Assembly (NCBI RefSeq): GCF_007644035.1
Contig: NZ_VMTV02000134.1
Span: 62,001-126,000 of the forward strand
Origin: Vogesella mureinivorans
GTDB taxonomy: Bacteria > Pseudomonadota > Gammaproteobacteria > Burkholderiales > Chromobacteriaceae
Direction: 5' to 3'
Length of the DNA: 64,000 nt
Positions 26,266-34,506 of this stretch are shown piece after piece. The stretch's first letter is position 1. The number at the start of each line of letters is the position of its first letter. Position numbers and translations under genes: made by a program. Under the pieces are notes generated by a model, which was given only the letters and a program-made list of their open reading frames with translations, had not been told where the DNA came from and searched no databases.

Positions 26266-27270
26266 ATGAAAAAAATCGTACTGGCTATCAGTGCCTGTTT
26301 CGTCCTGGGTGGGGGTATTGCCATGGTGCAGGCTGCCGCGCCGGCCAATGAGCCTATCCAGCCTATCAAGGCGGCAAAGGTAAAAAACCCTGCCATGGCC
26401 GAGCTGGGCAAGAAACTGTACTTTGATGTGCGTTTGTCGCGCTCGGGCTTTATTTCCTGTAACTCCTGCCACAACCTGTCCATGGGTGGCACCGACAACC
26501 TGAAAACGTCCATTGGCCATAACTGGCAAAAAGGCCCGATCAACTCGCCTACCGTGCTGAATTCCAGCCTGAACCTGGCGCAGTTCTGGGACGGCCGCGC
26601 CAAAGACCTGAAAGAACAGGCCGGTGGCCCGATTGCCAACCCCGGCGAGATGGCGTTTACCCACGAGCTGGCGGTAGACGTACTGGCCTCGATTCCGCAA
26701 TACGTTACCGAGTTCAAGCAGGTATTTGGCGATGGCAAGGTCAATATCGACCGCGTGACACAGTCCATTGCGGCCTTTGAAGATACGCTGGTCACGCCCG
26801 ATTCGCGTTTTGACCAATGGTTGAAGGGCAACAAGAAGGCGCTGAGCGCGCAAGAGCTGCGCGGCTACCAGACCTTCAAGACCGCCGGCTGCGTGGCCTG
26901 CCACAACGGCCCGGCGGTGGGCGGCAACTCGTTCCAGAAAATGGGCCTGGTCAAACCCTACATCACCACCAATACCGCCGAAGGCCGGGTAGCGGTGACC
27001 GGCAAAGACGCCGACCGTTTCAACTTCAAGGTCCCTACGCTGCGTAACGTGGCGCTGACCTATCCGTACTTCCACGATGGCGAGGCAGCCACCCTGCATC
27101 AGGCCGTGGATACCATGGGCAAGCTGCAGCTGGGCCGCGAGTTCAGCAAGCAGGAGCTGGACGATGTGGTGTCCTTCCTGCATACGCTGACCGGCAAGCA
27201 GCCTGACTTCAAGCTGCCTATCCTGCCGCCGTCCAGCGACAAGACCCCGGCGCCGAAGCCGTTCAACTAA
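26266..27270 (+). CDS. Di-haem cytochrome c peroxidase
   Basis: Periplasmic enzyme of 334 residues that reduces hydrogen peroxide with electrons from c-type cytochromes. The signal peptide is about 1-24 (ending VQAAA). Two haem c sites are present: CNSCH at 65-69 and CVACH at 209-213, with the expected spacing for CcpA/MauG-family peroxidases. Other family segments are LGKKLYFDVRLSRSGFISC, FWDGRAKDLKEQAGGPI and FKVPTLRNVALTYPYFHDG. Proline-rich tail at the end. Upstream lie an FNR-like site and a TTTAGAC palindrome, matching expression under low oxygen and peroxide stress. Confidence 0.96.
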   Translation: MKKIVLAISACFVLGGGIAMVQAAAPANEPIQPIKAAKVKNPAMAELGKKLYFDVRLSRSGFISCNSCHNLSMGGTDNLKTSIGHNWQKGPINSPTVLNSSLNLAQFWDGRAKDLKEQAGGPIANPGEMAFTHELAVDVLASIPQYVTEFKQVFGDGKVNIDRVTQSIAAFEDTLVTPDSRFDQWLKGNKKALSAQELRGYQTFKTAGCVACHNGPAVGGNSFQKMGLVKPYITTNTAEGRVAVTGKDADRFNFKVPTLRNVALTYPYFHDGEAATLHQAVDTMGKLQLGREFSKQELDDVVSFLHTLTGKQPDFKLPILPPSSDKTPAPKPFN

Positions 27271-27316
27271 CCCTTTCCCCAGTGGCAGGCCGGCTGCAAA
27301 CCCGGCCTGAAACACC

Positions 27317-27724
27317 ATGACCCTGCACCACGATATTGCCCGCAAGTTGGCCGACGCCGGTATACCGCTTACCAGCCAGCGCCTGCTGATTGCCTGCGAG
27401 CTGTTTGCCGAGCACTGCCACCTGAGCGCCGACGAGCTGCTGCAGCGTGTGGGCAGCCTCACGCCGGATATCTCGCGTGCCACGGTGTACAACACGCTGA
27501 AGCTGTTCAGCCAGAAAGGCCTGGTGCAGGAGCTGGTGGTGGAAAACGGCAAGCGCGTGTACGACTCCAACACCGCACCGCACCCGCACTGCTACAACGC
27601 CGATACCGGCGAGCTCACCGACGTACACCAGTCGCTGCAGCTGGCCGGGCCCCTGCCCGAGCTGCCGCCCGGCACCGCGCTGGAGCGGGTGGATATCATC
27701 GTACGGGTGCGCAACGTGGCCTGA
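27317..27724 (+). CDS. Fur-superfamily regulator (PerR/Irr-like)
   Basis: Transcriptional regulator of 135 residues, 46 bases after the peroxidase gene. The winged-helix part contains LTSQRLLIACELF and PDISRATVYNTLKLFSQKGLVQEL. The dimerisation part has PHPHCYNADTGELTDV. The usual C-terminal CxxC pairs of Fur are absent, and the HHH-type stretch is reduced to HPHCYN, as in Irr/PerR-like members rather than classical Fur. Likely controls the peroxidase operon, including itself, through the 26197-26213 palindrome. This assignment is inference. Confidence 0.88.
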   Translation: MTLHHDIARKLADAGIPLTSQRLLIACELFAEHCHLSADELLQRVGSLTPDISRATVYNTLKLFSQKGLVQELVVENGKRVYDSNTAPHPHCYNADTGELTDVHQSLQLAGPLPELPPGTALERVDIIVRVRNVA

Positions 27725-27747
27725 ACCGGCTGCGTGTCTGTCAGGCA

Positions 27748-27773
27748 AAACCGCCCTTTCCGGGCGGTTTTTT
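27748..27773 (+). terminator. Terminator after the Fur-family gene
   Basis: Stem AAACCGCCC / GGGCGGTTT with a 5-base loop and a following T-run, 24 bases after the stop codon. Confidence 0.92.
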
Positions 27774-27784
27774 CATGCGGCGCT

Positions 27785-28153
27785 TCAGTAGCGTTCCACC
27801 GCCACCAGCCGCGTTGGCGGGCTGTAGTCTTCCGGCCACCAGTCTTCTATGCGCCAGATCAGGCCGTCTTTCAGCGTGAAGAAGGCGATGCCGGTCTGCG
27901 TGTGCTGTTCCACGTGGAACGCGGTGGTGGTCACTGCGCTGTCGCCGTCGGCGACCAGCCGCGTGATGGCCACCGTCCAGCTGCCCGGGTAAGTGGCGTA
28001 GAAGGCCACGAAGGCGTCGATACCGCGTATCAGCTCGCGCGTTTGCGGCACGCGGTATTCGATGCCGGGGTGCAGCGTGCTGGCAAACACCGCCCAGTCG
28101 CGGGCATTGGCCAGCGCCCAGTGGCGGGTGATGAGGTCGTGGGTGGATGACAT
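27785..28153 (-). CDS. SnoaL/NTF2-like protein
   Basis: Small protein of 122 residues with an NTF2-like (cone-shaped alpha+beta) pattern: ITRHWALANARDWAVFASTLHPGIEYRVP, RELIRGIDAFVAFYATYPG and a C-terminal FFTLKDGLIWRIEDWWPED. Such proteins are often small-molecule isomerases or binding domains; the substrate is unknown. Start at 28153 is chosen as the ATG closest to the conserved region; no clear Shine-Dalgarno. A copy of the dispersed word (28168-28180) lies just upstream. Confidence 0.82.
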   Translation of the reverse strand: MSSTHDLITRHWALANARDWAVFASTLHPGIEYRVPQTRELIRGIDAFVAFYATYPGSWTVAITRLVADGDSAVTTTAFHVEQHTQTGIAFFTLKDGLIWRIEDWWPEDYSPPTRLVAVERY

Positions 28154-28202
28154 GGCTTTATCTGTACAAGGTTGGCCGCAGCGGGCGGTGCGGGTTGGCG
28201 GC

Positions 28203-28532
28203 TTAATCGACAATAAACAGCGTGGCGCCCAGCGGCGTGGACGAGCGGTGCGGCTCGGCGTGGTCGGCTACCTGATAGCTGGTGCCGGGTGTCAGCACAA
28301 AGCGGCGGCCGTCGGCCAGCTCGGTGTGCAGCTCGCCGCTCAGGCACAGCAGGATGTGACCTTTATGGCACCAGTGGTCGGCCAGGTAGCCGGGGCTGTA
28401 TTCCACCATGCGCACGCGGATGGTGCCGAACTGTGCCGTGCGCCACCAGGCGGTGCCGCTGTCGCCGGGGTGTTCGGTACGCGGGATGGTGGCCCAGTCG
28501 GTAGTGCCGAAGGGGATGTTGTCTAGTTGCAT
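28203..28532 (-). CDS. DHCW-type cupin protein
   Basis: Single-domain cupin of 109 residues. MVEYSPGYLADHWCHKGHILLCLSGELHTELADGR carries the DHxCHKGH signature of DHCW-motif cupins, with metal-ligand histidines, and GTSYQVADHAEPHRS the second cupin motif. It overlaps the next upstream gene by ten bases, so the two are in one operon. The function is unknown. Confidence 0.87.
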   Translation of the reverse strand: MQLDNIPFGTTDWATIPRTEHPGDSGTAWWRTAQFGTIRVRMVEYSPGYLADHWCHKGHILLCLSGELHTELADGRRFVLTPGTSYQVADHAEPHRSSTPLGATLFIVD

Positions 28533-28939
28533 GTGGGCTCCTGGCTGGCTTGCGCGGCGTGGTTTTCGCGCAGGTGAAAGATATTGCCCTCCGGGTCGTG
28601 GCCGTTGCACACGGTAAAGCCGGGGCCCTGGTAGTGTTCGCGGTACAGCGCCCCGCCCTGTGCTGCGGCCAACTGTGCGGCGTCGGCCAGGCTGGGCACG
28701 GTGAAGAACAGCTTGATGGCTTGTTCGCTACGCGGTTGTGGTGGGGTGTCGATGTGCACGTTGGCCGCAATATGTGGCGGCATGGCGTGCACGATGAGCT
28801 GGAAGTCGGCGTTGGCCAGCACCTGGTGCTCGGCATCGCCGTGCAGCAGCTGCATGCCCAGTAGCTGCTGGTAGAAAGCGGCCAACTGTGGCAGATGGCG
28901 GGCGTAGATCAGCGCGCCGGCGCGGGCGGGACCTGGCAT
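28523..28939 (-). CDS. VOC family (glyoxalase/bleomycin-resistance fold) protein
   Basis: Protein of 138 residues with the beta-alpha-beta-beta-beta repeat of the vicinal-oxygen-chelate fold: LIYARHLPQLAAFYQQLLGMQLLHGD, then IKLFFTVPSLADAAQLAAAQGG and the closing CNGHDPEGNIFHLRE with a metal-ligand Glu. Substrate unknown. First gene of a small operon with the cupin. Confidence 0.9.
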   Translation of the reverse strand: MPGPARAGALIYARHLPQLAAFYQQLLGMQLLHGDAEHQVLANADFQLIVHAMPPHIAANVHIDTPPQPRSEQAIKLFFTVPSLADAAQLAAAQGGALYREHYQGPGFTVCNGHDPEGNIFHLRENHAAQASQEPTCN

Positions 28940-29010
28940 GGCAAGCTCCTGTCATGGGCAAGCCTGTACCCTACCCCAGTTGCGCCGGCTTTGTCCTCTG
29001 CCGCGCGGGC

Positions 29011-29175
29011 CTAGGTGGCCACGCTGCCCGCGGTGGGGAGCGGCTGCTGGTAGCCCACCGGGGCGTCCAGCTCGAACAGCCACACCACCAGCATCAGCAG
29101 TAGCAGCACCAACAGCATTTGCAGCGGCCAGCGGGTGGCCGGGTCGCGCCACAGGCGTTGCCAGAGTTTGCGCAT
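29011..29175 (-). CDS. 54-residue single-pass membrane peptide
   Basis: Short gene starting ATG at 29175 and stopping at 29011. The peptide begins MRKLWQRLWRDPATRWPLQ (basic, tryptophan-rich), has one strongly hydrophobic helix (MLLVLLLLMLVVWLF, about 20-34) and a short periplasmic tail. It starts eight bases after the stop of the upstream multi-span membrane protein and is probably translationally coupled to it. I recognise no family. The positive-inside rule puts the N-terminus in the cytoplasm. Confidence 0.6.
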   Translation of the reverse strand: MRKLWQRLWRDPATRWPLQMLLVLLLLMLVVWLFELDAPVGYQQPLPTAGSVAT

Positions 29176-29183
29176 GACCGTGC

Positions 29184-30188
29184 CTATTTCAACGGTGGCA
29201 GGCCGCGTGCCAGCCCGGCGGGCAGGCGGGGCAGCAAGGCGCGGCGGCAGTGTTGCCAGAAGGCGGACAAGGTGAGCAGGCCGCCACCGATCAGCAGGCC
29301 GGCTACAGCAAAGCCATCGGCCGCCAGGCCCGCGGTTTGCAGCAGGTGGCTAAAGGCGTACAGCACGTAGGCCAGCGCCGACACCATCAGCGCGCGGCGG
29401 TCGATGGCTAGCGACACCAGGGCAAACAGCCCGTACAGCCCCAGCACCACCACCAGTGCCGGCAGCCCGGCAGTGCCTTGCAAAATGCCCAGCATGTCAA
29501 AGAAAGAATGCACCATCAGCGGTGCGGCCAGCAGGTGCAGCCAGAAGGCTACGTCCGACTGGCGCTGCAGGCGGGCCGGGTCTTGTTTGTCCCAGTACAT
29601 GGCCAGCGCAAAGGTGGCCACCCCGCCGGCCAGTATCATGGGCGCGGCATACAGCCGCAGGCCAGGCATGGCGCTGATCAGCAGGCCAATCACCATCACC
29701 AGCAGTGCGCCAGTACCGGCTGCCACGGTAAGCGGCACGCGAAAACGCCGCCAGTGCAGCCAGGCCGCCAGTGCGGCACTGCTGCCACCGGCCAGCACCA
29801 TCAGCTCGTCCGGCCGGTTTTCCTGCCCCAGCAGCGCGAGGATGGCCACCGGGCAGGCCGCCACAAAGGCCCCCAGCAGGGCAATGGCCGGCAGCGCCAT
29901 GCGGCGGCGGCGGACAAAGTACTCGGCCAGCCCCCACGCCACGGCGGCGACCGCCACGGCACCGGCGGCGGGTGCCAGCAGGCTGCCCAGCCAGGCGACC
30001 GAGCCCAGCAGCAGGATGCAGGCGATCACCACAAAAATATCGTTAAAGCCGGACAGCAGGCGGAAGTGTTCTTCATCCGCCAGCATGGTGTGCTGGCGCT
30101 GTGCTACCAGGCTGCGGAAGTCGCGCACGGCATCCTGGCTGAAGATGCCGGCGTTTACGGCGGCGTTCAGGTCGTCATCGCTATACAT
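29184..30188 (-). CDS. Multi-span membrane protein (DUF2157/DUF4401-like)
   Basis: Inner-membrane protein of 334 residues with about ten hydrophobic helices and a soluble N-terminus of some 45 residues (MYSDDDLNAAVNAGIFSQDAVRDFRSLVAQR) typical of DUF2157-type proteins, which begin with a helix-turn-helix-like segment. The function of the family is unknown. The start at 30188 is the ATG at the conserved N-terminus. Followed after eight bases by the 54-residue membrane peptide. Confidence 0.82.
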   Translation of the reverse strand: MYSDDDLNAAVNAGIFSQDAVRDFRSLVAQRQHTMLADEEHFRLLSGFNDIFVVIACILLLGSVAWLGSLLAPAAGAVAVAAVAWGLAEYFVRRRRMALPAIALLGAFVAACPVAILALLGQENRPDELMVLAGGSSAALAAWLHWRRFRVPLTVAAGTGALLVMVIGLLISAMPGLRLYAAPMILAGGVATFALAMYWDKQDPARLQRQSDVAFWLHLLAAPLMVHSFFDMLGILQGTAGLPALVVVLGLYGLFALVSLAIDRRALMVSALAYVLYAFSHLLQTAGLAADGFAVAGLLIGGGLLTLSAFWQHCRRALLPRLPAGLARGLPPLK

Positions 30189-30334
30189 GGTGGGGCCCGT
30201 GCGGCATGGCCGCGTGATGGTGGGCACCCATTATTTGGCCTGCATGGTCTGGCGGCAAGCTTGCGTGCCGGTTCGATAGCGGTGGCTTGCCATGGCAGGC
30301 ATTGCTGGCAAAGGTTGGCCGCAATTGTGGCCGC

Positions 30335-30979
30335 TTAGCCTGCCATGCTCGCTAGCCCGCCGGCCAGCTCCAGCAGGATGGCGATGCTTACCAAGCCAAA
30401 CAGCAGTGCCGTCACCGCATTGACTGCCCGCTGGCTGCGCGCCAGCAGGGCCTGCGCGCGCGGCGTGGACAGGCACAGCGCCAGCACGCCAAACCACAGC
30501 AGCGACAGCAGGCATAGCTCGGCCGCCAGTAGCGCCCGGCTGCCCATGCCGACCTGTGGCGACACCATGGCCGCCAGCAAACCCATGAAATACACCAGGG
30601 CTTTCGGGTTCAGCAGGTTGGTCGCCAGCCCCATGCGTAGCCCCTGCCCCAGGCTGCCCTGGCCACGGCGGCTGCTGTGCTGGCTGCTACCCGCGCCCGC
30701 CCGTACCGCCTGCAGCGCGCCCCAGGCCAGCCAGCCCAGGTACAGCGCCCCCGCCAGCTTGATGGCATTGAACAGCCATGGCGCGCTGGCTACCAGCAGG
30801 CTGATACCGGTGAGGCTCAGCAAGCTGTGCAGCAAGATCGCCAGCGCAATGCCCAGCGCCGCGCCCAGCGCCAGTACGCGGTCGTGGCAGGTGCGCAGCA
30901 TCAGCGCAAAGTCGGGGCCGGGGCTGGCCAGCATCACCAGGTGCAGCGCACCCAGGGTAAAAAACAGTTCGGCAGGCAT
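30335..30979 (-). CDS. LysE/RhtB-family amino-acid exporter
   Basis: Inner-membrane exporter of 214 residues with six hydrophobic segments. ALHLVMLASPGPDFALMLR is the conserved N-terminal LysE/RhtB motif, and NLLNPKALVYFMGLLAAMV a second family segment. It probably exports an amino acid or analogue. Start at ATG 30979, preceded by GGAA; a GTG at 30991 is an alternative. A single copy of the dispersed word (30311-30323) lies downstream of the stop. Confidence 0.93.
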   Translation of the reverse strand: MPAELFFTLGALHLVMLASPGPDFALMLRTCHDRVLALGAALGIALAILLHSLLSLTGISLLVASAPWLFNAIKLAGALYLGWLAWGALQAVRAGAGSSQHSSRRGQGSLGQGLRMGLATNLLNPKALVYFMGLLAAMVSPQVGMGSRALLAAELCLLSLLWFGVLALCLSTPRAQALLARSQRAVNAVTALLFGLVSIAILLELAGGLASMAG

Positions 30980-31165
30980 GGTGTGTTCCACGGTTCAGTC
31001 AGGGCGCCCAGTGTGCAAGCACCGTGGTGGCCTTGGCTTGTAAACCATTGCACGCAGGCAGCGGGCTTGTGTTGCCGCATGTTTCCGGCTGTATGCCAGG
31101 CAGACAAACCGCCGATACACAGGCGCCGCACACTGTGGGGCTGGCGATGCCGCAGGAGACACACA

Positions 31166-31666
31166 ATGAACGCCGTTTTACCCATGCTCTGGCCGGTAGC
31201 GCTGCTGGCCGCCTGCGCTGCCACGGTACCGCCGCCCGCACGGGTACCCACGGTGAGCGTGATGCCGGGCAAGCGCCAAAGCTTCGAACAATTCTTGCTG
31301 GATGAGCCACGCTGCCGGCGCCACGCCGCCAGGCAAGGCGGCCAGGCAGTGGCTGCGCCTGCGGTGGCCAATAGCGTGGTGGCGGGCGTGGTGTCCGGGC
31401 AGGCCAGCCAGGATGACGAGGCGCGCCAGCAATACCACTACAACCTGGCGTACCAGCAGTGCATGGTGGCCAAGGGCCATACCGCAGAAACCGCCTCGTC
31501 GGCGGCCTGGCGCAGTGGCCATGCCCCGCCGTGGTATGCATCGCCCGCGCCCGCACAGCAGGGCTGGTATGTGCTACCTGTGGCCCCGGCCAGCGCCCCG
31601 CCACCGGCGCCGGGCTGGGTCGTGGTGCCCGTGCCCCCGCATGCCCCGCTGCCGGGGCCGCATTAG
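31166..31666 (+). CDS. Small lipoprotein with proline-rich C-terminus
   Basis: Protein of 166 residues beginning with a lipoprotein signal peptide (lipobox LLAAC, Cys17). The centre contains a glycine/alanine stretch (VANSVVAGVVSGQASQDDEARQQYHYNLAYQQCMVAKGH) similar to glycine-zipper-type envelope lipoproteins. The C-terminus is rich in Pro and Ala. The start has AGGAGAC eight bases upstream. No specific function recognised; role in the envelope is inferred from the anchor. Confidence 0.8.
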   Translation: MNAVLPMLWPVALLAACAATVPPPARVPTVSVMPGKRQSFEQFLLDEPRCRRHAARQGGQAVAAPAVANSVVAGVVSGQASQDDEARQQYHYNLAYQQCMVAKGHTAETASSAAWRSGHAPPWYASPAPAQQGWYVLPVAPASAPPPAPGWVVVPVPPHAPLPGPH

Positions 31667-31671
31667 GGCCG

Positions 31672-32484
31672 CTAGCGCGCCAGGCTGCCCGCCATCTGCT
31701 GGCGAAACTGCGCCGGGGTCAGGCCGTAGGCCAGGCGAAAGCCATGGTGAAAATGGCTCTGGTCAAAAAAGCCCACCGCCAGCGCCACCTCGCTTACCGG
31801 CAGGCCGCAGGCCAGCAGCTTTTTGCCTTGCTCCAGCCGCAGGCGTTTGAGCCAGGCATACGGGGTAATGCCGGTGCGCTGTTTGAACTGGCGCAAGAAG
31901 GCAAAGCGGCTTAGCCCCAGCTGGGTGGCGAGGTCTTCCAGCGTATGACGGGCGTCCAGCTGCGCCATCAGGTAGTCGCGCAGCTGTTGCAGCTGTGGTG
32001 TAGACAAGCTGTGCGGCTGGCCCGGCAGGCTGAACAGCGTGGCCAGCAGGCGCAGTGCTTCTTCTTCTGCTTGCAGCGGGTCGGTGGCGGGCTGCTCCAG
32101 CCAGGCGTGCAGGCGGGCAAAGCCGGCGTACAGGTCGGGCCGGGCCAGTAGCGGCGCGGCAAAAAAGCGGTTTTCGGCTTGCGGCAGCAGCGCGGCCAGC
32201 TGGGCTGGTGGTAGCGAAAACACCCGCACCTCGTAGCCTTCCGGCAGCAGGCTCAGGCCGTCGTGCACCTCGTCCGGGTTCACGGTGGACAGCGTGCCGG
32301 CCACCAGCGCGTGGCTATTGCCCTTGTGGATAAAGCGCTGGCCGCCGTACTGCACCAGGCCGATGTGGTAGTCCAGATGCACGTGGCGGCCGTAGCTGAA
32401 ATCCAGATGGCGCGCGCGGCACAGCTCCACCCCGGGTAGCAGCGGGGTTTGCCAGTAGCGGATAGTGGAGGCAGCAGCAGTCAT
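31672..32484 (-). CDS. AraC-family transcriptional regulator
   Basis: Regulator of 270 residues. The N-terminal cupin-like ligand domain (AraC_binding type, about 20-150) has HVHLDYHIGLVQYGGQRF and GTLSTVNPDEVHDG. The C-terminal double helix-turn-helix (about 170-265) contains LEDLATQLGLSRFAFLRQFKQRTGITPYAW and VALAVGFFDQSHFHHGFRLAYGLTPAQFR. This arrangement is common for AraC proteins next to LysE-type exporters, which makes the exporter at 30335 a possible target. Confidence 0.93.
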   Translation of the reverse strand: MTAAASTIRYWQTPLLPGVELCRARHLDFSYGRHVHLDYHIGLVQYGGQRFIHKGNSHALVAGTLSTVNPDEVHDGLSLLPEGYEVRVFSLPPAQLAALLPQAENRFFAAPLLARPDLYAGFARLHAWLEQPATDPLQAEEEALRLLATLFSLPGQPHSLSTPQLQQLRDYLMAQLDARHTLEDLATQLGLSRFAFLRQFKQRTGITPYAWLKRLRLEQGKKLLACGLPVSEVALAVGFFDQSHFHHGFRLAYGLTPAQFRQQMAGSLAR

Positions 32485-32528
32485 GCCTTACTGATAGCGC
32501 AAATCACCGCGGTGCGCTTGTAGATTAT

Positions 32529-32566
32529 TGCGGCCAACCTTGTGCCGGGTGCCAGGGTTGGCCGCA
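32529..32566. terminator. Hairpin from two inverted 13-mers after kynU
   Basis: Arms TGCGGCCAACC / GGTTGGCCGCA (perfect 11 bp) around a 16-base loop, ten bases after the kynureninase stop codon on the minus strand. Each arm is a copy of the dispersed word. Confidence 0.72.
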
Positions 32567-32575
32567 CGCGCAGGC

Positions 32576-33826
32576 TCAGGTCACCGCGGCACGCTGCTGG
32601 TACTGCGGCTGGCGCCAGCTTTCGCTGTCCAGGATGTCCTGCAGAATGGCCACCGCATCCCAGATATCGGTATGGCTCAGGTATAGCGGTGTCAGGCCAA
32701 AGCGCAGCACCGCCGGCTCGCGGTAGTCGCCTATCACGCCGCGTGCAATCAGCGCCTGCATTACCGCGTAGCCGTGCGGGTGGCAGAAGCTGACGTGGCT
32801 GCCGCGTGCGGCGTGCTCGCGCGGGGTAATCAGCGTGAGCGGGTGCTGGCCGCACTGCTGCGCCACCAGCGTGATGAACAGGTCGCCCAGCGCCAGCGAT
32901 TTGGTACGGATAGCGTGCATGTCCGCCTGCAGGGCGATGTCCAGCCCGCATTCCACCATGGCCAGTGCGCTGATTGGTTGCGTACCGCACAGAAAGCGGC
33001 GTATGCCGCTGGCGGCCTGGTAGGCCGGCTGCATGGCAAACGGCTGCTGGTGGCCCCACCAGCCCGATAGCGGCTGCCAGAAGCGGCCCTGGTGCGCAGG
33101 CGCCACCCAGATGAAGGCTGGTGAACCGGGGCCGCCGTTCAGATATTTGTAGGTGCAGCCTACGGCGAAGTCGGCACCGCTGGCGTTCAGGTCTACCGGT
33201 ACCGCACCCGCTGCGTGCGCCAGGTCCCATAGCGTTAGCGTGCCGTTGGCACGGGCCCGGGCGTTGACGGCGGCCATGTCGTACATGGCGCCGGTGCGGT
33301 AGTTCACGTGCGAGAGCAGCAGCACGGCTACATCGCTATCCAGTGCGGTTTCCAGCGGCAGCTGCTCGTCTACCAGGCGCAGGCTGTAGCCCTGCTGCAG
33401 CAAGTCCATCAGGCCCTCGATCATGTACAGATCGGTGGGGAAATTATCGCGTTCCGATACGATGACCCGCCGCACCGGCCGGTCTTGCTGCTGGATGCGC
33501 AGCGCCGCCGCCAGGGCCTTGAACAGGTTGAGCGAGGTGCTATCGGTTACCACCGTTTCGCCCGGCGCAGCGCCGATCAGCCGCCCCAGCTTGTCGCCCA
33601 GGCGTGCAGGCAGGTCGAACCAGCCGGCATCGTTCCAGCTGCGTATCAGGCCGTCGCCCCACTCCTGCGCCACCACCTGCTGGCTGCGCTGCAGCGCACT
33701 GTGCGGGCGGGCGCCCAGAGAATTGCCATCCAGGTAGATCACGCCTGGTGGCAGGGCGAACTGCTGGCGAAAACCTGCCAGCGTATCCAGGGCATCGGCT
33801 GCCTGGCAGTGTGCTCGGGTAATCAT
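32576..33826 (-). CDS. kynU: Kynureninase
   Basis: PLP-dependent enzyme splitting L-kynurenine into anthranilate and alanine in tryptophan breakdown. It is 416 residues long, the same as the Pseudomonas enzyme, and the PLP lysine is Lys227 in [14 protein letters not shown]. Other family motifs are [11 protein letters not shown] near the N-terminus, [12 protein letters not shown] (phosphate binding) and [13 protein letters not shown] with the PLP-ring aspartate. Neither kynA nor kynB lies beside it. A divergent Lrp-type gene is a likely regulator. Confidence 0.97.
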   Translation of the reverse strand: MITRAHCQAADALDTLAGFRQQFALPPGVIYLDGNSLGARPHSALQRSQQVVAQEWGDGLIRSWNDAGWFDLPARLGDKLGRLIGAAPGETVVTDSTSLNLFKALAAALRIQQQDRPVRRVIVSERDNFPTDLYMIEGLMDLLQQGYSLRLVDEQLPLETALDSDVAVLLLSHVNYRTGAMYDMAAVNARARANGTLTLWDLAHAAGAVPVDLNASGADFAVGCTYKYLNGGPGSPAFIWVAPAHQGRFWQPLSGWWGHQQPFAMQPAYQAASGIRRFLCGTQPISALAMVECGLDIALQADMHAIRTKSLALGDLFITLVAQQCGQHPLTLITPREHAARGSHVSFCHPHGYAVMQALIARGVIGDYREPAVLRFGLTPLYLSHTDIWDAVAILQDILDSESWRQPQYQQRAAVT

Positions 33827-33980
33827 GTGGGGACTCGCTTGCCGGCAGGGCCGGCGTGGGTGGAAGACCTGTTTATGCTAGGCCGCCGGGCGGTACAGAA
33901 AATAGCAAACACCAGTACTTGCGGGCCAGGTTTTCGCAGGATAGTGTGTAAAAGCTACTATTTACCGCAGAAAATTCACC

Positions 33981-34445
33981 ATGCAACTGGATACTCTGGA
34001 TTGGCGCATTCTGGCTGCGCTACAGGACAACGGCCGTCTCAGCAACCAGGACCTGGCTGAACGCGTGGCGCTGTCGCCATCGGCTTGCCTGCGCCGCGTG
34101 CGCGCGCTGGAAGATGCCGGCCTGATTGCCGGCTACCACGCCCGGCTGGACGCAGCCCGGCTGGGTTTCGAGCTCAATGCCATCGTGCACGTTACGCTGG
34201 ACCACAGTCAGCCGGGCTGGCATGAAACCTTTCAGGCCGAGGTGATGGCTTTTGACGAAGTGAGCGCCGCCCACGTGGTCACCGGCAGCTGCAACTATGT
34301 ATTGCACATTCGTGCGGCCAACCTGGCGGCGTTTTCCGACTTTATGGTGAACCGTCTTAACAAGCTGCCCGGCATGCGCGATATGTGTTCTTACATCATC
34401 ATGAAAACGCTGAAAGACCACGGCAGCAGGCTGCCGCTGCGCTAG
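33981..34445 (+). CDS. Lrp/AsnC-family regulator, KynR-like by position
   Basis: Regulator of 154 residues with the AsnC helix-turn-helix (DWRILAALQDNGRLSNQDLAERVALSPSACLRRVRALEDAGLIAGY) and the C-terminal RAM ligand domain (about 70-150). It is divergent from kynU across 154 bases, the arrangement of kynR and kyn genes in Pseudomonas, where the regulator responds to kynurenine. In the spacer, GTAAA-N8-TTTAC (33948-33965) is a possible operator half-site pair, not certain. Confidence 0.92.
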   Translation: MQLDTLDWRILAALQDNGRLSNQDLAERVALSPSACLRRVRALEDAGLIAGYHARLDAARLGFELNAIVHVTLDHSQPGWHETFQAEVMAFDEVSAAHVVTGSCNYVLHIRAANLAAFSDFMVNRLNKLPGMRDMCSYIIMKTLKDHGSRLPLR

Positions 34446-34506
34446 GGCCGGCTACAGCGGCTTGCCGTGTTGTCTATGGGTGGCAAGCCGGAGCGTGCCC
34501 ACGCGC

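Noticed and set aside
26209-27573. Minus-strand frame opposite the peroxidase and Fur-family genes
   Set aside because: Runs opposite two genes with clear haem-binding and winged-helix motifs; no motif or start signal of its own.
28664-28775. Partial matches to the dispersed word (TGCGGCCAACT, CGTTGGCCGCA)
   Set aside because: One mismatch inside the core. Left out of the count so that only exact matches are reported.
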